This document shows, in pieces, positions 38,701 through 45,700 of a DNA stretch of 64,000 nt. Both the position numbers and the translations under genes were made by a program. Position 1 is the first letter of the stretch. Each line of letters starts with the position of its first letter. A model generated the notes under the pieces. That model made no database searches. It had not been told where the DNA came from and saw only the letters and a list, made by a program, of their open reading frames with translations. The DNA is from Heliocidaris erythrogramma. Lineage: Eukaryota; Echinodermata; Echinoidea; Camarodonta; Echinometridae. Location: NCBI GenBank assembly GCA_025617745.1, contig CM046867.1:26218705-26282704 (forward strand). The letters are read 5' to 3'.

Positions 38701-39048
38701 TACTGTATTAAGAAAAGCTAAGCACAAACAAGCTCAGATACCAAACAATCTTATATGATTTACATTCTTTGTTAGTGTGGCTTTCATGGGGGAAAACAAA
38801 AATTGTCCTCTTAAAAGTTGACAAAACTGAACCTCTCCTTTCTTCTTGTACACTCCTTTCATCAGCCCACATTTTTTCTTCTTTTTTTCCTCTATCGACA
38901 TCTCGTTATTTGTTTCTCCTCTCTCTCTCGTCCCCCAAAATTATCAAGTTCCACTATTTCTATTGCCTTTATGATTAGATACATTGAAATGTATTCATAT
39001 TCCTGTTTCTACCCTCTTTCGTTTGTACAGGACGAGATTGAAAGGTGA
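17498..39048 (+). CDS. CARS2: Mitochondrial cysteinyl-tRNA synthetase (14 coding exons)
   Basis: Joins cysteine to tRNA-Cys in mitochondria. Exons: 17498-17766, 21325-21375, 25235-25427, 25932-26037, 27645-27873, 29990-30123, 30821-30955, 32536-32674, 34551-34674, 34975-35070, 35823-35961, 36763-36878, 37754-37813, 39031-39048. Their sum is 1809 bases, in frame, giving 602 residues (human CARS2 is about 564). The first ~60 residues are rich in Arg/Lys and poor in acid residues, fitting a mitochondrial targeting peptide. Class I motifs are present: HIGHA at 102-106 and KMSKS at 338-342. Expected zinc ligands are Cys93 (YACGPTVYD), Cys278 (WHIECSAM), His303 and Glu307 (FPHHNNE; most relatives have HHENE). 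The extra length is mainly in the N-terminal and late regions. Introns hold many transposons, and exon 7 carries a tandem array with multiple donors. Confidence 0.93.
18550..19140. repeat. Tandem element with AGGTCA direct repeats, period about 147 bp
   Basis: Starts with a GTCCGTCTGTCCGTCCGTC run, then four diverged units around 18582, 18730, 18877 and 19013 with the landmarks AACTTCAAACTTGGT, ATCACCATAGGAAGA and GTAGGTCAAAGGTCA. The last block is an exact AGGTCA-A-AGGTCA in three units, followed by a third half-site (AGGTCAA). Confidence 0.85.
19548..20760. repeat. GC-rich tandem element, copy 1
   Basis: Opens with a G-run and a CATGGCCCCATATTCAGCCAC-like block, then repeats of about 180-190 bases with the landmarks CAGAGCTTTCGCGCTTCGCG, CTCCCTGCACCCACCC, AATAACTGAAAAGCAGTC and CTTTCCGCCTAAA. 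Another copy of the whole arrangement is at 55480-56460. Confidence 0.85.
21325..21375 (+). CDS. CARS2: CARS2 exon 2 (HIGH motif)
   Basis: Small 51-base exon after TCATTTTCAG, donor GTAAAT. Encodes [16 protein letters not shown]: the first zinc-binding Cys and the class I HIGH signature that binds ATP. Confidence 0.93.
21558..23470. mobile_element. TTTAAAGGG MITE split by a Tc1-like insertion
   Basis: The left part (21558-21768) and right part (23215-23470, ending CTTCCCCTTTAA) form one element of the AAAGTCCACCCT family. The junction words CATGCAC...CATATGTTTT are continuous in the related copy at 39565, which shows where the insertion at 21771-23211 went in. Confidence 0.8.
21770..23212 (-). 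mobile_element. Degenerate Tc1-like transposon
   Basis: Inverted ends CAGTGCTGGTCAAAAGTTTT then GGTACACCCTGGATTTTG (left) and the reverse ending CTTTTGACCAGCACTG before TA (right), about 1.44 kb. Minus-strand fragments in the interior read [13 protein letters not shown] near 22230-22290 and VKHG*WSSI near 22490-22510, which are recognisable as the WxELKR and VKHGGGSxMVW blocks of Tc1 transposases. Stops and shifts make it inactive. It is nested in a TTAA-type MITE; the left TA of the target duplication has mutated to TC. Confidence 0.8.
23481..23926. mobile_element. Inverted-repeat element, TTAGGCCTAAGCC ends
   Basis: TTAGGCCTAAGCCTGAGTC at the left matches GACTCAGGCTTAGTTAGGCCTA at the right in inverted form (with a 4-base difference). 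It lies directly beside the previous MITE; no coding capacity. Confidence 0.7.
23935..24166. mobile_element. MITE, TGAGCCTGATTGGTTAG ends
   Basis: TGAGCCTGATTGGTTAG and TTAACCGATCAGGCTCA are inverted. Inside each end lies GTCACGGACGGACAAA in direct orientation. About 230 bp, immediately next to the preceding element. Confidence 0.75.
24704..25150. mobile_element. MITE, AAAAAAGTATACCCAACTT ends
   Basis: The left end AAAAAAGTATACCCAACTT is repeated inverted at 25131-25149 (AAGTTGGGTATACTTTTTT). No coding capacity. It ends 85 bases before CARS2 exon 3. Confidence 0.8.
25235..25427 (+). CDS. CARS2: CARS2 exon 3
   Basis: Acceptor ATAATACAG, donor GTAAGT. Encodes [20 protein letters not shown] and [17 protein letters not shown], the NVTDVDDKI-type strand of the Rossmann fold that is diagnostic of cysteinyl-tRNA synthetases. 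Confidence 0.93.
25932..26037 (+). CDS. CARS2: CARS2 exon 4
   Basis: Acceptor CCTCTTACAG, donor G|GTAAGG. Encodes [20 protein letters not shown], aligned with VLPPTVYLRVTENIPQIISF in the human enzyme. Confidence 0.93.
26038..27644 (+). other. CARS2 intron 4, nothing recognised
   Basis: AT-rich, with a C14 run at about 26650 and no identifiable element ends. Introns 3 (25428-25931) and 5 (27874-28675) are similar. Confidence 0.4.
27645..27873 (+). CDS. CARS2: CARS2 exon 5
   Basis: Acceptor CTTCCCTAG, donor AA|GTGAGT. Encodes [10 protein letters not shown], then [19 protein letters not shown] and [21 protein letters not shown] and [11 protein letters not shown] are signature blocks; Cys278 is the expected second zinc ligand. 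Confidence 0.93.
28676..29038 (+). mobile_element. tRNA-derived SINE in CARS2 intron 5
   Basis: A B-box-like GTGTTCGAATCCC lies at about 28739, followed by CCTTTGGCAAGACGTTAATC, a stretch with GTGTGCGGGC and GACCGGGGTAATAATA, and an AT-rich end. The body is shared with the reverse-oriented SINE at 56758-57134; the tRNA-like head is more diverged here. Confidence 0.75.
29247..29296. repeat. 11-bp tandem repeat
   Basis: AAAACTCACTC repeated head to tail about four and a half times. Confidence 0.9.
29766..29930. mobile_element. Short Tc1/pogo-type MITE
   Basis: TA-CAGTCAAACCTGTCTTAGTGG at the left and the inverted AATAGACGGGTTTGACTG-TA at the right, with two internal GGCCACCTGTxTA words. About 160 bp, 60 bases before CARS2 exon 6. 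Confidence 0.85.
29990..30123 (+). CDS. CARS2: CARS2 exon 6
   Basis: Acceptor TCTCTGGTAG, donor G|GTACAT. Encodes [20 protein letters not shown] and [20 protein letters not shown]. The HHENE block reads HHNNE: His303 and Glu307 are kept, the middle acidic residue is Asn305. Confidence 0.93.
30430..30700 (-). mobile_element. LINE-like retrotransposon 3' fragment
   Basis: Minus-strand reading at 30676-30485 gives [18 protein letters not shown] followed by [17 protein letters not shown]. This resembles the (R/K)xxWLGHxxRxxx...GxRxRGRPRxxWxDDL segment after the reverse transcriptase domain in RTE/jockey-like LINEs. Only this piece is present. Confidence 0.65.
30821..30955 (+). CDS. CARS2: CARS2 exon 7 (KMSKS motif), 3' end variable
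   Basis: Acceptor TTTCCTTCAG. Encodes [20 protein letters not shown], the class I KMSKS loop, and ends [14 protein letters not shown]. The first donor, G|GTAAGA at 30956, joins exon 8 to give SHDFEYGPD, which aligns with the human protein without extra residues. The last 44 bases of this exon plus 19 intron bases form unit 1 of a 13-copy tandem array, so five donors (30956 and four further) would keep frame. Confidence 0.88.
30912..31720 (+). repeat. 63-bp tandem array spanning the exon 7 splice donor, 13 copies
   Basis: Units begin AAACCAGTTTAGATTCC at 30912, 30975, 31038, 31101, 31164, 31227, 31292, 31355, 31418, 31481, 31544, 31607 and 31670. Each of the first 12 holds the end of exon 7 and a CATG|GTAAGAAG donor (copy 7 reads AATG|GTAAG); copy 13 has lost the GT (CAACATAAG). 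Translated, a unit is [16 protein letters not shown] plus KKICT. Copy 6 carries a two-base insertion (CAGTGTCATGG) that breaks the frame and leads to a TAA at 31291. Copies differ by a few substitutions, so they are real diverged units rather than one read collapsed or stuttered. Confidence 0.95.
31818..32318. mobile_element. GC-rich MITE with ACCCCTGTTACACAT ends
   Basis: The complete inverted pair is ACCCCTGTTACACATACCT at 31902 and AGGTATGTGTAACAGGGGT at 32299-32317. A truncated end of the same type (ACCCTGTTACACATGCGTC) precedes it at 31818, so one copy appears inserted into or beside another. Interior words are CGGCTTCA/TGAAGCCG palindromes. Lies just after the exon 7 tandem array. Confidence 0.8.
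32536..32674 (+). CDS. CARS2: CARS2 exon 8
   Basis: Acceptor TACATTTCAG, donor AG|GTAATA. Encodes [20 protein letters not shown] and [16 protein letters not shown], the start of the helical anticodon-binding half. Confidence 0.9.
32761..34129. mobile_element. Element with GTATCCCCCGGC ends and a tandem core
   Basis: GTATCCCCCGGC at 32761 and GCCGGGGGATAC at 34118-34129 are inverted ends; the left end alone can also fold (GTATCC...GGATAC, 32761-32789). The core is at least six units of about 150-158 bases with landmarks GCGGTCACATTTCTC, GGTGATGCTGCC, GTGTTCCGTCTTTTATAGGG and GTCAAAGGTCAT. The open frames at 32721-33562 are shadows. Confidence 0.85.
34287..34475. repeat. Degenerate telomere-like (TTAGGG) tract in CARS2 intron 8
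   Basis: A near-continuous 6-base register of GGGTTA, GGGTCA, GAGTTA and similar words for about 190 bases. TTAGGG is the usual animal telomere unit, so this looks like an interstitial telomere-like tract or a derived hexamer satellite. It ends about 75 bases before exon 9. A short GGTTAGGGTTAGGGC stretch also occurs at 9051 and a complementary one at 36152. Confidence 0.75.
34551..34674 (+). CDS. CARS2: CARS2 exon 9
   Basis: Acceptor TGCGATGTAG, donor GTAAGC. Encodes [20 protein letters not shown] and [17 protein letters not shown]; the ADDFDT block is shared with human CARS2 (LADDFDTPRVVDAILGLAH). Confidence 0.93.
34975..35070 (+). CDS. CARS2: CARS2 exon 10
   Basis: Acceptor TTTTTTTTGCAG, donor GTAAGT, 32 codons, phase 0 on both sides. 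Encodes [20 protein letters not shown] and [12 protein letters not shown], matching the SPAVFGAIISYFEQF helix region. Confidence 0.85.
35071..35822 (+). other. CARS2 intron 10, nothing recognised
   Basis: AT-rich; no element ends seen. CTTCAAGAATC and AACGCAACTC words do not repeat regularly. Confidence 0.35.
35823..35961 (+). CDS. CARS2: CARS2 exon 11
   Basis: Acceptor TTTTATTCCAG, donor G|GTAAGT. Encodes [20 protein letters not shown] and [13 protein letters not shown], matching VVDELVRFRQKVRQFAL in the human protein. Confidence 0.9.
35976..36085. repeat. 57-bp direct duplication after exon 11
   Basis: ACCATRGAGTGTCTTGAACA then AACATAAATTCCTCAACCGG then TTGTACAACACATG occurs twice head to tail, at 35976 and 36033, with one mismatch. 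It begins 15 bases after the exon 11 donor. Confidence 0.95.
36086..36762 (+). other. CARS2 intron 11 remainder
   Basis: Contains a short CCTAACCCTAAACCTAAAGC telomere-like stretch (36152-36225) and nothing else identifiable. Confidence 0.4.
36763..36878 (+). CDS. CARS2: CARS2 exon 12
   Basis: Acceptor GTCATTCCAG, donor GTAATC. Encodes [20 protein letters not shown] and [19 protein letters not shown], matching LLEACDTLRRGLTAHGINIK near the C-terminus. Confidence 0.92.
37180..37720. mobile_element. Diverged member of the AAGTCCACCCT MITE family
   Basis: Left AGAGCAATCCAATCATTCC... and right ...AATTCAAACTTTTTCCAGTG then TGCTTCTCTGATTTATTTTC parallel the end regions of the copy at 62772-63482, including GTTTGAACAAAATCAGA and AAGTTGTAAACACTATGCAT. 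Termini are too worn to set exact ends. Confidence 0.5.
37754..37813 (+). CDS. CARS2: CARS2 exon 13
   Basis: Acceptor CTTCTCTCTAG, donor GTATGA, 20 codons. Encodes [20 protein letters not shown], matching the DRSSTTSTWELLDQ tail of human CARS2. Confidence 0.9.
37883..38620. mobile_element. Tigger/pogo-like non-autonomous element
   Basis: TA-CAGGGGGAACTCAATATAAC at the left and the inverted TATGTGGAGTTTGCCCTG-TA at the right. Internal ATAACGAGG/CCTCGCTATAAAG words echo the ends. No transposase frame. Lies in CARS2 intron 13. Confidence 0.75.
39031..39048 (+). CDS. CARS2: CARS2 exon 14 with stop
   Basis: Acceptor TCGTTTGTACAG. Encodes DEIER then TGA at 39046-39048. It is tiny and chosen because it follows a good acceptor in phase 0, and a polyadenylation signal follows about 100 bases later. 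An alternative is that the previous exon reads through. Confidence 0.7.
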   Translation, partial: DEIER

Positions 39049-39146
39049 CAAGAATGAATGAACTGAGACAACAGACTTTGATTGCAACATGTATTATTAT
39101 CACAGCAAGCAAGCAAGCACATATAAAGATCTTATTTACATGAAGA

Positions 39147-39152
39147 AATAAA
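39147..39152 (+). other. CARS2 polyadenylation signal
   Basis: AATAAA about 100 bases after the CARS2 stop codon; a short 3' untranslated region of roughly 110-130 bases would follow. Confidence 0.6.
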
Positions 39153-39564
39153 CTAAAGACATTGCAACTTCAATTATGCTATCTTCCTCATTACTTAATA
39201 CAATTACAACATTTCTTTAGTAAAAGTCTTGAATTTTCTGCTGCAACACATTTGACTTTCACATACAAAAATACTGAAATAGCTCAAACTTTATCAAATT
39301 GCAACACATAAAACTTAAGTTAAAAGACAAGGATAAGAGAGCAGGAGGGTCTATAAAAGTAGTAGCAGTGATTAAAATTATTTTGAAAAATACCCATAGA
39401 TCAGTATTTGGGGTGTAATGTTTTCATTTACTTCAATAGAATTAGTTTTGTTACCGATGAATAATAGATTTGCAATATATTTACAAATTCTTTATCATAG
39501 TGTAATTCATCAAATGACTATTGGATCCAATTTCTTATTGATTTTTGAAAGATAAATCTTGTGC

Positions 39565-40195
39565 TTAAAGGGAAAGTCCACCCTAATTACAAGTTGGTGT
39601 TAAAAGAAGCAGAAAAATTAAAGAAACAGATCAGTGAAGATTTGAGCAAAATACGATAAGAAATAAAGTTATGAATTATTGAAGTTGTAGTTAATCCAAC
39701 ACAACTCAGTTACGTATCTTGCGAGCTCCTCTCCCATTCACCATGTACCCCAATTTCCATTTTCTTTAAAGAAACTATTCAAACATACATGCACCATTAA
39801 TAGATATAATCATATCTCATATGTTTTTACACAAAACCTGTATGAAACAAATCTATTCCTTCATCAAAAACAAAGAAAATAAAAATTTATGAAATTTTCT
39901 GTACAGTGGAAACTCAGTATAAAGAGGTCTGATATAACAATATTCCTGATATAACAAGGTAATATTCCTGGTCCCAGGTCTTTATATTCTATTGTTTTTG
40001 TAACCTGATATAACAATATTCCTGCTATAACAAGGTCATTTTTGATGGTCCCAAGCACCTTGTTATATTGAGTTTCCACTCTACTGAGCAAATGGGAGAG
40101 GAGTTGCCAATTTGAGTTGGATTGATTACAAAAATCCATAACGTTCTTATTTCTTATCGTATTTTGCTCAAACCTTCACTGATCTTTAAAAGATT
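39565..40195. mobile_element. TTAAAGGG MITE with nested element
   Basis: Left end TTAAAGGGAAAGTCCACCCT; interior ACAGATCAGTGAAG and TCTTGCGAGCTCCTCTCCC; right part TTTTGCTCAAACCTTCACTG is truncated near 40195. A TA-flanked element sits inside at 39904-40081. It preserves the sequence that the 21.7-kb Tc1-like insertion interrupted in its relative. Confidence 0.8.
39902..40083. mobile_element. Short Tigger-like MITE nested in another MITE
   Basis: TA-CAGTGGAAACTCAGTATAA at the left and TTATATTGAGTTTCCACTC-TA at the right, with internal GATATAACAATATTCCTG repeats. The flanking MITE resumes with GAGCAAATGGGAGAGGAG, as in the copy at 23290. Confidence 0.85.
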
Positions 40196-42224
40196 CAAAA
40201 CTGCTTGTGCACAATATATATTTATAATGGCAATCAAGATGTATGCTGAAGTACTAGTATTAACTGAAGTTTAACTAAGCTCTGATAACTTATATTGCAG
40301 ATGAATATTGCTACTTTTTTCCCTGGGGCCATATTCTGAAAACTATGTTTTCTCCTCGATGTTTTCACCAACACAAAAAATAATATAGTTTTAACAATAG
40401 TACCCAAGATTTTTTGTTCTACATAGGCTTAACTGATATGTACATAAAATTCAATAAAATTGAAACAGATCTTTTCAACCACAAGTTCACAATTACATTT
40501 TCCACTGAAATGAAGAGTTTGAACAAAGCAATGTTTTTTTAACTTTTTGAAAAATGCCTAAAGAGTCAACAACAATAATACTCAGTAAAAATACAACAGA
40601 CTGATGTTTACATCGATGGTTGCATAATATCATTGGTTTTCATTTTGAAAAAAAAAATAGAAATAAAACAAGCCAGCATTATTTGTGATGTTACTTGGAC
40701 ATTCCAAACTCGAATCTGTTGGTCTTTTGATGTATCTTAATTATCTATATTTAATATAACTTGGCTACTGAATTGGTTATACATGTTATACTTGTATTTC
40801 ATACAAATTTAAATGACTGAACACAAAAAGGCACAATGATATTAAATACGAGATGGATGAAGAATATGGATGAAGAATTAACACGAAATGAAAGACGGCA
40901 AAACTGAATACTGGCCTAATAAAAATCAGTTTACAAATCTCATCAGTTTCCTCACATTTTATGTTCTTTTTTAATTCTTTTTTCTTTTTGTTTTTTATGT
41001 TGATGAGTTTTATGAAAGGATATTACATGATGTACTGCAATGAATGTAACAAATCAAAATTTTACTTTACATCTTTGTAAATAAGTTATTGTACATTAAA
41101 AACAAAACACTTGTCACATCAATAACTGTGGTACTTTGATATCCCTTTAACTTTAAATCAATTTCTTGAATTAGGCGTATATTAAAGTATTTGGACCTTA
41201 TTTTTAGCATAATGGTTTTGTGAAAATCTTCAAAACCATTGAGCAGCAAGAGCAAAGTATAATAAAACAGCTGTTAAAAGAATATAAATGCAGAAGTGAT
41301 TGGGTGTAAAGTGACAGAGAATGGAGAAAGATGTAAAGGGAAGAATGAGGGTGTATAGGAGAGAAGTATGAAGAATGAGAAGGAGAATCTGATAAAGAAT
41401 GAATAATGGTGTAAAAGAGAATCTGATAAAGAATAAATGAGATTGCAAAGGATAGAGAATATGAGAAAGAATTTATTCTGGTGTAAAAGGAGAAGGAAGA
41501 ACAGTGGAAAAGAGGAAGAATCTGAAGAAGAATGAGCAAGGGTGTTAAAGAGAAGGTTCTGGGAAAAGTACAAAATAATTTGTGAGCTTTCTCATTCTTT
41601 TTATGTTAGTTTGGAAGATTATCATAGTAGAAATGTCCCCTGAAAAGGATTACTCTTCAAAAGCCCTCACATTCAAAATATGACAAACGGGTGAAATGTT
41701 CGGGACAAACATTTGTGTGTAGTTCTGTGTGCAGTCAATTTCTTATCATTTTGGTGATTCCAAAACCTTACAGCATACACCAATTCTTATGTGCTATTAT
41801 CATCAACCTTTCCCCAATTGCTTTGAGACAGTGTCTTTCACAATTCAGCCGCTGATTTGTGGAAGGCCATTCATCAAACCCCTAAGTCCTGTGTAAATTA
41901 AATATTGATGTAACAAACTAAAGAAAAAAAAATATTTTCCAGCATGAAATGAGCATCAGAAATTAATTCTATCGTGTCAGTTTTAGTATTTGCATTATGG
42001 TGATTTTGTAGGATAAAAAGAGGGTGACATTTGGTTCTCCATAATTCGGTGGCTAAATCTACATACTTATTAAAGCTGGGGCTTAAAGTTAGGCGCGTTT
42101 CGAGAATACGGGCCATTAAGTCTAGGATTTTCCCCATAGAACTGTTGTTTGTCCTGTCATAAATTTGATTATACACCAAACTAAATGTTGATAAGCATGA
42201 TAGCGAGTTTATGCATCAAGATGA
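40196..42224. other. Convergent intergenic region CARS2/CFAP97
   Basis: AT-rich with no gene recognised. At 41280-41580 the plus strand is a purine-rich stretch with repeated AGAGAATCTGATAAAGAAT words. A TTTATT at about 41470 (AATAAA on the minus strand) is a possible far CFAP97 polyadenylation signal. Confidence 0.4.
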
Positions 42225-42490
42225 GGTGCTTCCAACAGAAATGGTTTTAATTTAAGGTTTAATCTACACCAACACAAAGATTTTGTGCTTACAACAGAAC
42301 TGGTGTCGATTTATGACTGAGAGTACACTGACTTAAGATTTGGTGCTTAAAACAGAACTGGTGTTGATTTAAGACCAAGTGTATCCTTACACCAAGATTT
42401 GGTACTTAAAACAGAATTGTGGTCAATTTAAGGTTCAGTTTACACCAACACCAAGATTTGGTGCTTACAACAGAGTTAGTGATGGTTCAA
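42225..42490. repeat. About 62-bp tandem repeat in the CFAP97 3' region
   Basis: Four to five diverged units with the landmark ACACCAAGATTTGGTGCTTA then AAACAGAACTGGTGTTGATT then TAAG. It lies 50-320 bases beyond the CFAP97 stop codon, so it is likely in the 3' untranslated region. Confidence 0.85.
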
Positions 42491-42543
42491 GTACATGTAG
42501 TTTACATTTAAAAAGTATCAAGTGCATGCTCTAGATGGTTCAT

Positions 42544-42716
42544 CTAGTCGTCAAGATAGAAGCGGTCATCCCACGCAGGTCTACGGGCTTTGTAACCAGA
42601 CCACTTGGCACTGCTGGGTCTGGAGCGGCCAGTACTAGATGAAGTGAAGGCATCAGCACTGAAGTCTGTTCCCATGCTTGAGGCCCTGCTCATTCCACTA
42701 TTGCTATAGCCTTTAC
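42544..42716 (-). CDS. CFAP97: CFAP97 exon 3 with stop
   Basis: Acceptor CTTGAATCCAG, stop TAG at 42546-42544. Encodes KGYSNSGMSRASSMGTDFSA and DAFTSSSTGRSRPSSAKWSG then the RRPAWDD tail; Ser-rich tails ending in a Trp-containing motif are usual for the family. Confidence 0.88.
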
Positions 42717-45700
42717 CTGGATTCAAGGTATAAGAACAGATTCAAGATATAAGAACAAACTGGATAGTAATACGGCTGTCTATACCAAGGAGTGATTTCC
42801 TCTTCACACAGGCACTACTAATTCTTGTCTTTTCTGCCCATGCATGTTGAAATTCTTGCATAAAATGAAATACAATGGAGCAACAAAAAAAGAAGTATAT
42901 ACAGCCCTGGAAAAAAATTGTTAGACCAGCTGCTTTACTGAGCATGTGAACAGTGTTAAGTCAATTATTTCTACAGATGGGAAAAGAATTATGAACAGCT
43001 AATTCATAATTCCTGGACTGTCAGTCCCCATGACAATTACCCCAGGACATCACCCCAGGACAATTACCACTAGGATGACTATACCCAGGACAAATTTCCC
43101 CAGACAATATGTCCCTTCATCCACTGAAATATGAAAAATGGTTTTGTACCACCTAATACTCTGTAAATATCCAATAGGATGATTGTTTTGAGTCTTGTCT
43201 TGGTCTGTGCACTGTGGACTGCTTGTTATATTGATGTGATGTCACTTCTATGTTGCTCACTTCTATGAAAAATCACCACTTTGTGGATAGCATGCCAAGA
43301 GGCATGTCAGCTAATCATCACACTTTGCTACCAAGAACTGAACAAAATGCCTCTTCAGGAGTGAATATGGCTTAGATAGACAATCAGGCATACCACGTGG
43401 ACCATTACACCCAGACCACTACTGCCAGGACATTTATTCCAGGACCCCTACCCCCTGCAAAATATCCCTAGGACAACTAAGGTATCCTCTAGGACATTTA
43501 TGTTCTGTTTGTGGTTCTAAAGTTTTTGACAGGTCTATGGGGGTACCCTTTGCTGTATTTGTTTTTTGGGGATGATTGTCCGGGGGATGATTGTCCTGGG
43601 GATAATTGTCCGGGGGTAATTGTTTTCAGAAAGAGTCATTGATTCATCATAAGTTAGCTAGTAGAAATCATGTTGAAAGTTCCTTTACTGATGTACATGT
43701 AGTCAACACTTTCTACATAGGCCATTAAAAGGAGTTGGTCTAATAATTATTTCCAGGGCTAGTAAATACTAAATATTATGCAGGTGTAATGTGTGCTGGC
43801 CAGGGCTCCGCTTATAAAGAGTTGCTATTGATTTGAATCGATCACAACTTCAAATTAATTGCAACTTTTATCTCTTAAGTACCCATTTGCGAATGAATTT
43901 AAGTTGCAATTGATTTGAACCAATCACGACTATTTTTAAAAAGGGGCACAGGTCTTCACATGGTCCCCTTATAATACCCTACATTATATAAATAGCAATA
44001 TTTTTGTTTTCATCCTACCGCCCCCCTCCCAATATTCACAAAATAAAGGTCTTCACATGGTCCCCTTATAAAACCCTACATTATATAAATTAGCAATATT
44101 CTTGTTTTCACCCCCCCCCCCCCCCCCCCCAACAATATTCACAAAATACAAATATCATGACATGGTGTCCTACACAAACAAAACAATGTCATATGATAAG
44201 AATGAAAGGGATATTTTTTATCTTTGACTTTTTAAAATATTGCAATGTTAAATAAACAGAAATTGTTCCTTCCCCCTTGGATGATAAGGTGCATTCCCAT
44301 TTATAGTCCAAACAAGCTAGAACTTGAGATATCAGACTGAACAGCACTTCTTGAAAAAAAAAGAGTTTCTCTGTTTCTATTAGCCCGAATCAAGTAATCC
44401 ACACCTGCTCAAGGAATTACATGCAGCTCAAGGAATTAATGTACATGTAGCTCAAGCTACACAATGAGCATAGTCAGAGTGCATTTTTTACCTGCTATTT
44501 GACCAAAGAGTGGGTTATTTTGTGGACAAGCCCTACATGAAGTTTGCTTGGGATAATGGCTCAAGCTAAAATCTCAAGTGCAACAATAAAATAAGTGTGT
44601 CTTCACTTCTTGACTGAATGAACTCAAGCTACATGTAGTTGTCATCAGGCTAATTTCCAGCGATCGGAATTAGCAGGCTGTTTTGAAAACTTGGGTTATG
44701 AAAACCGGCCTACATTACCTGCTCGTTTAGCACTGCTTGGTCTAGATGTAGGTCCTCCAGGGGTCTTAGAGACCTGTGTAGCATACTGCATCTGTTGATG
44801 GTAATCTTTAAGGAGTTCATTTTTCTTCACTTGCGGGGTAGCCCGAGCTGCCTCAATACGCTTTAAGATTTGCTGCAGAGGAAAACAAGACAAATTTTAT
44901 GAGAAAATATATCAAAGTTACTCAATGATGTATCTCTGTATTCAAGGTGTTTGCCAGTGAAGAACACTTTAGTTACGTTCACAAGAAGGGAGCTAAACTT
45001 TAAGTTTCGCTTGTAGTTTCAAAGCTTTAAGTTAACTTGTAGTTATCTTGTAGTTTCAGATCGTATGAACGGATTCGTAGTTTCCAAACTTTAGTTTACT
45101 TGTAGTTCTAGAACCACAAGCGAGCTCGTGGTTAAGGCTGAAACCTCTCTGTTCATGTTTAACTTCCTGGTCATACACTTCACACAAATTATGAACACAG
45201 GATCTGTATGTGTACTGTACACACAATCGGTAGTATCTACTTCCGGGGTTAACCACAACGATCGCTCGGCTTGTAGTTTCAGCTTTTTGTTTCGGGCTCG
45301 TGTGAACCCTTGTTGCGGTTAGGGAGTCGTGGTTTCGTTAACTTAAAGTTTTGAAACCACAAGACCCGTATGAACATAGCTAGTAATGTGGAGACCAAGC
45401 ATGGAGCATATATCAGACAAAAATACCAAGGGCAAATAAATTCTCCCCTATAAGGACACCTACATGGGTATTTAAATCTGTAAATGCATACTGTCAACCT
45501 GCAAATTTGCTTTGGTCTTTCTACATGTAATCACCTACAAATCAACCAAAAAAATGTTGCAAGGGCATATTTCACTCAATATGGACCAAGGGTACACAAT
45601 TTTCTGCTGATAAGCCTGTCTGTATCATCTCTGGATAATATGAAGATTCACATTTCATGATACCACATGTGAATGTAATACATCTAGAATATTACATGTT

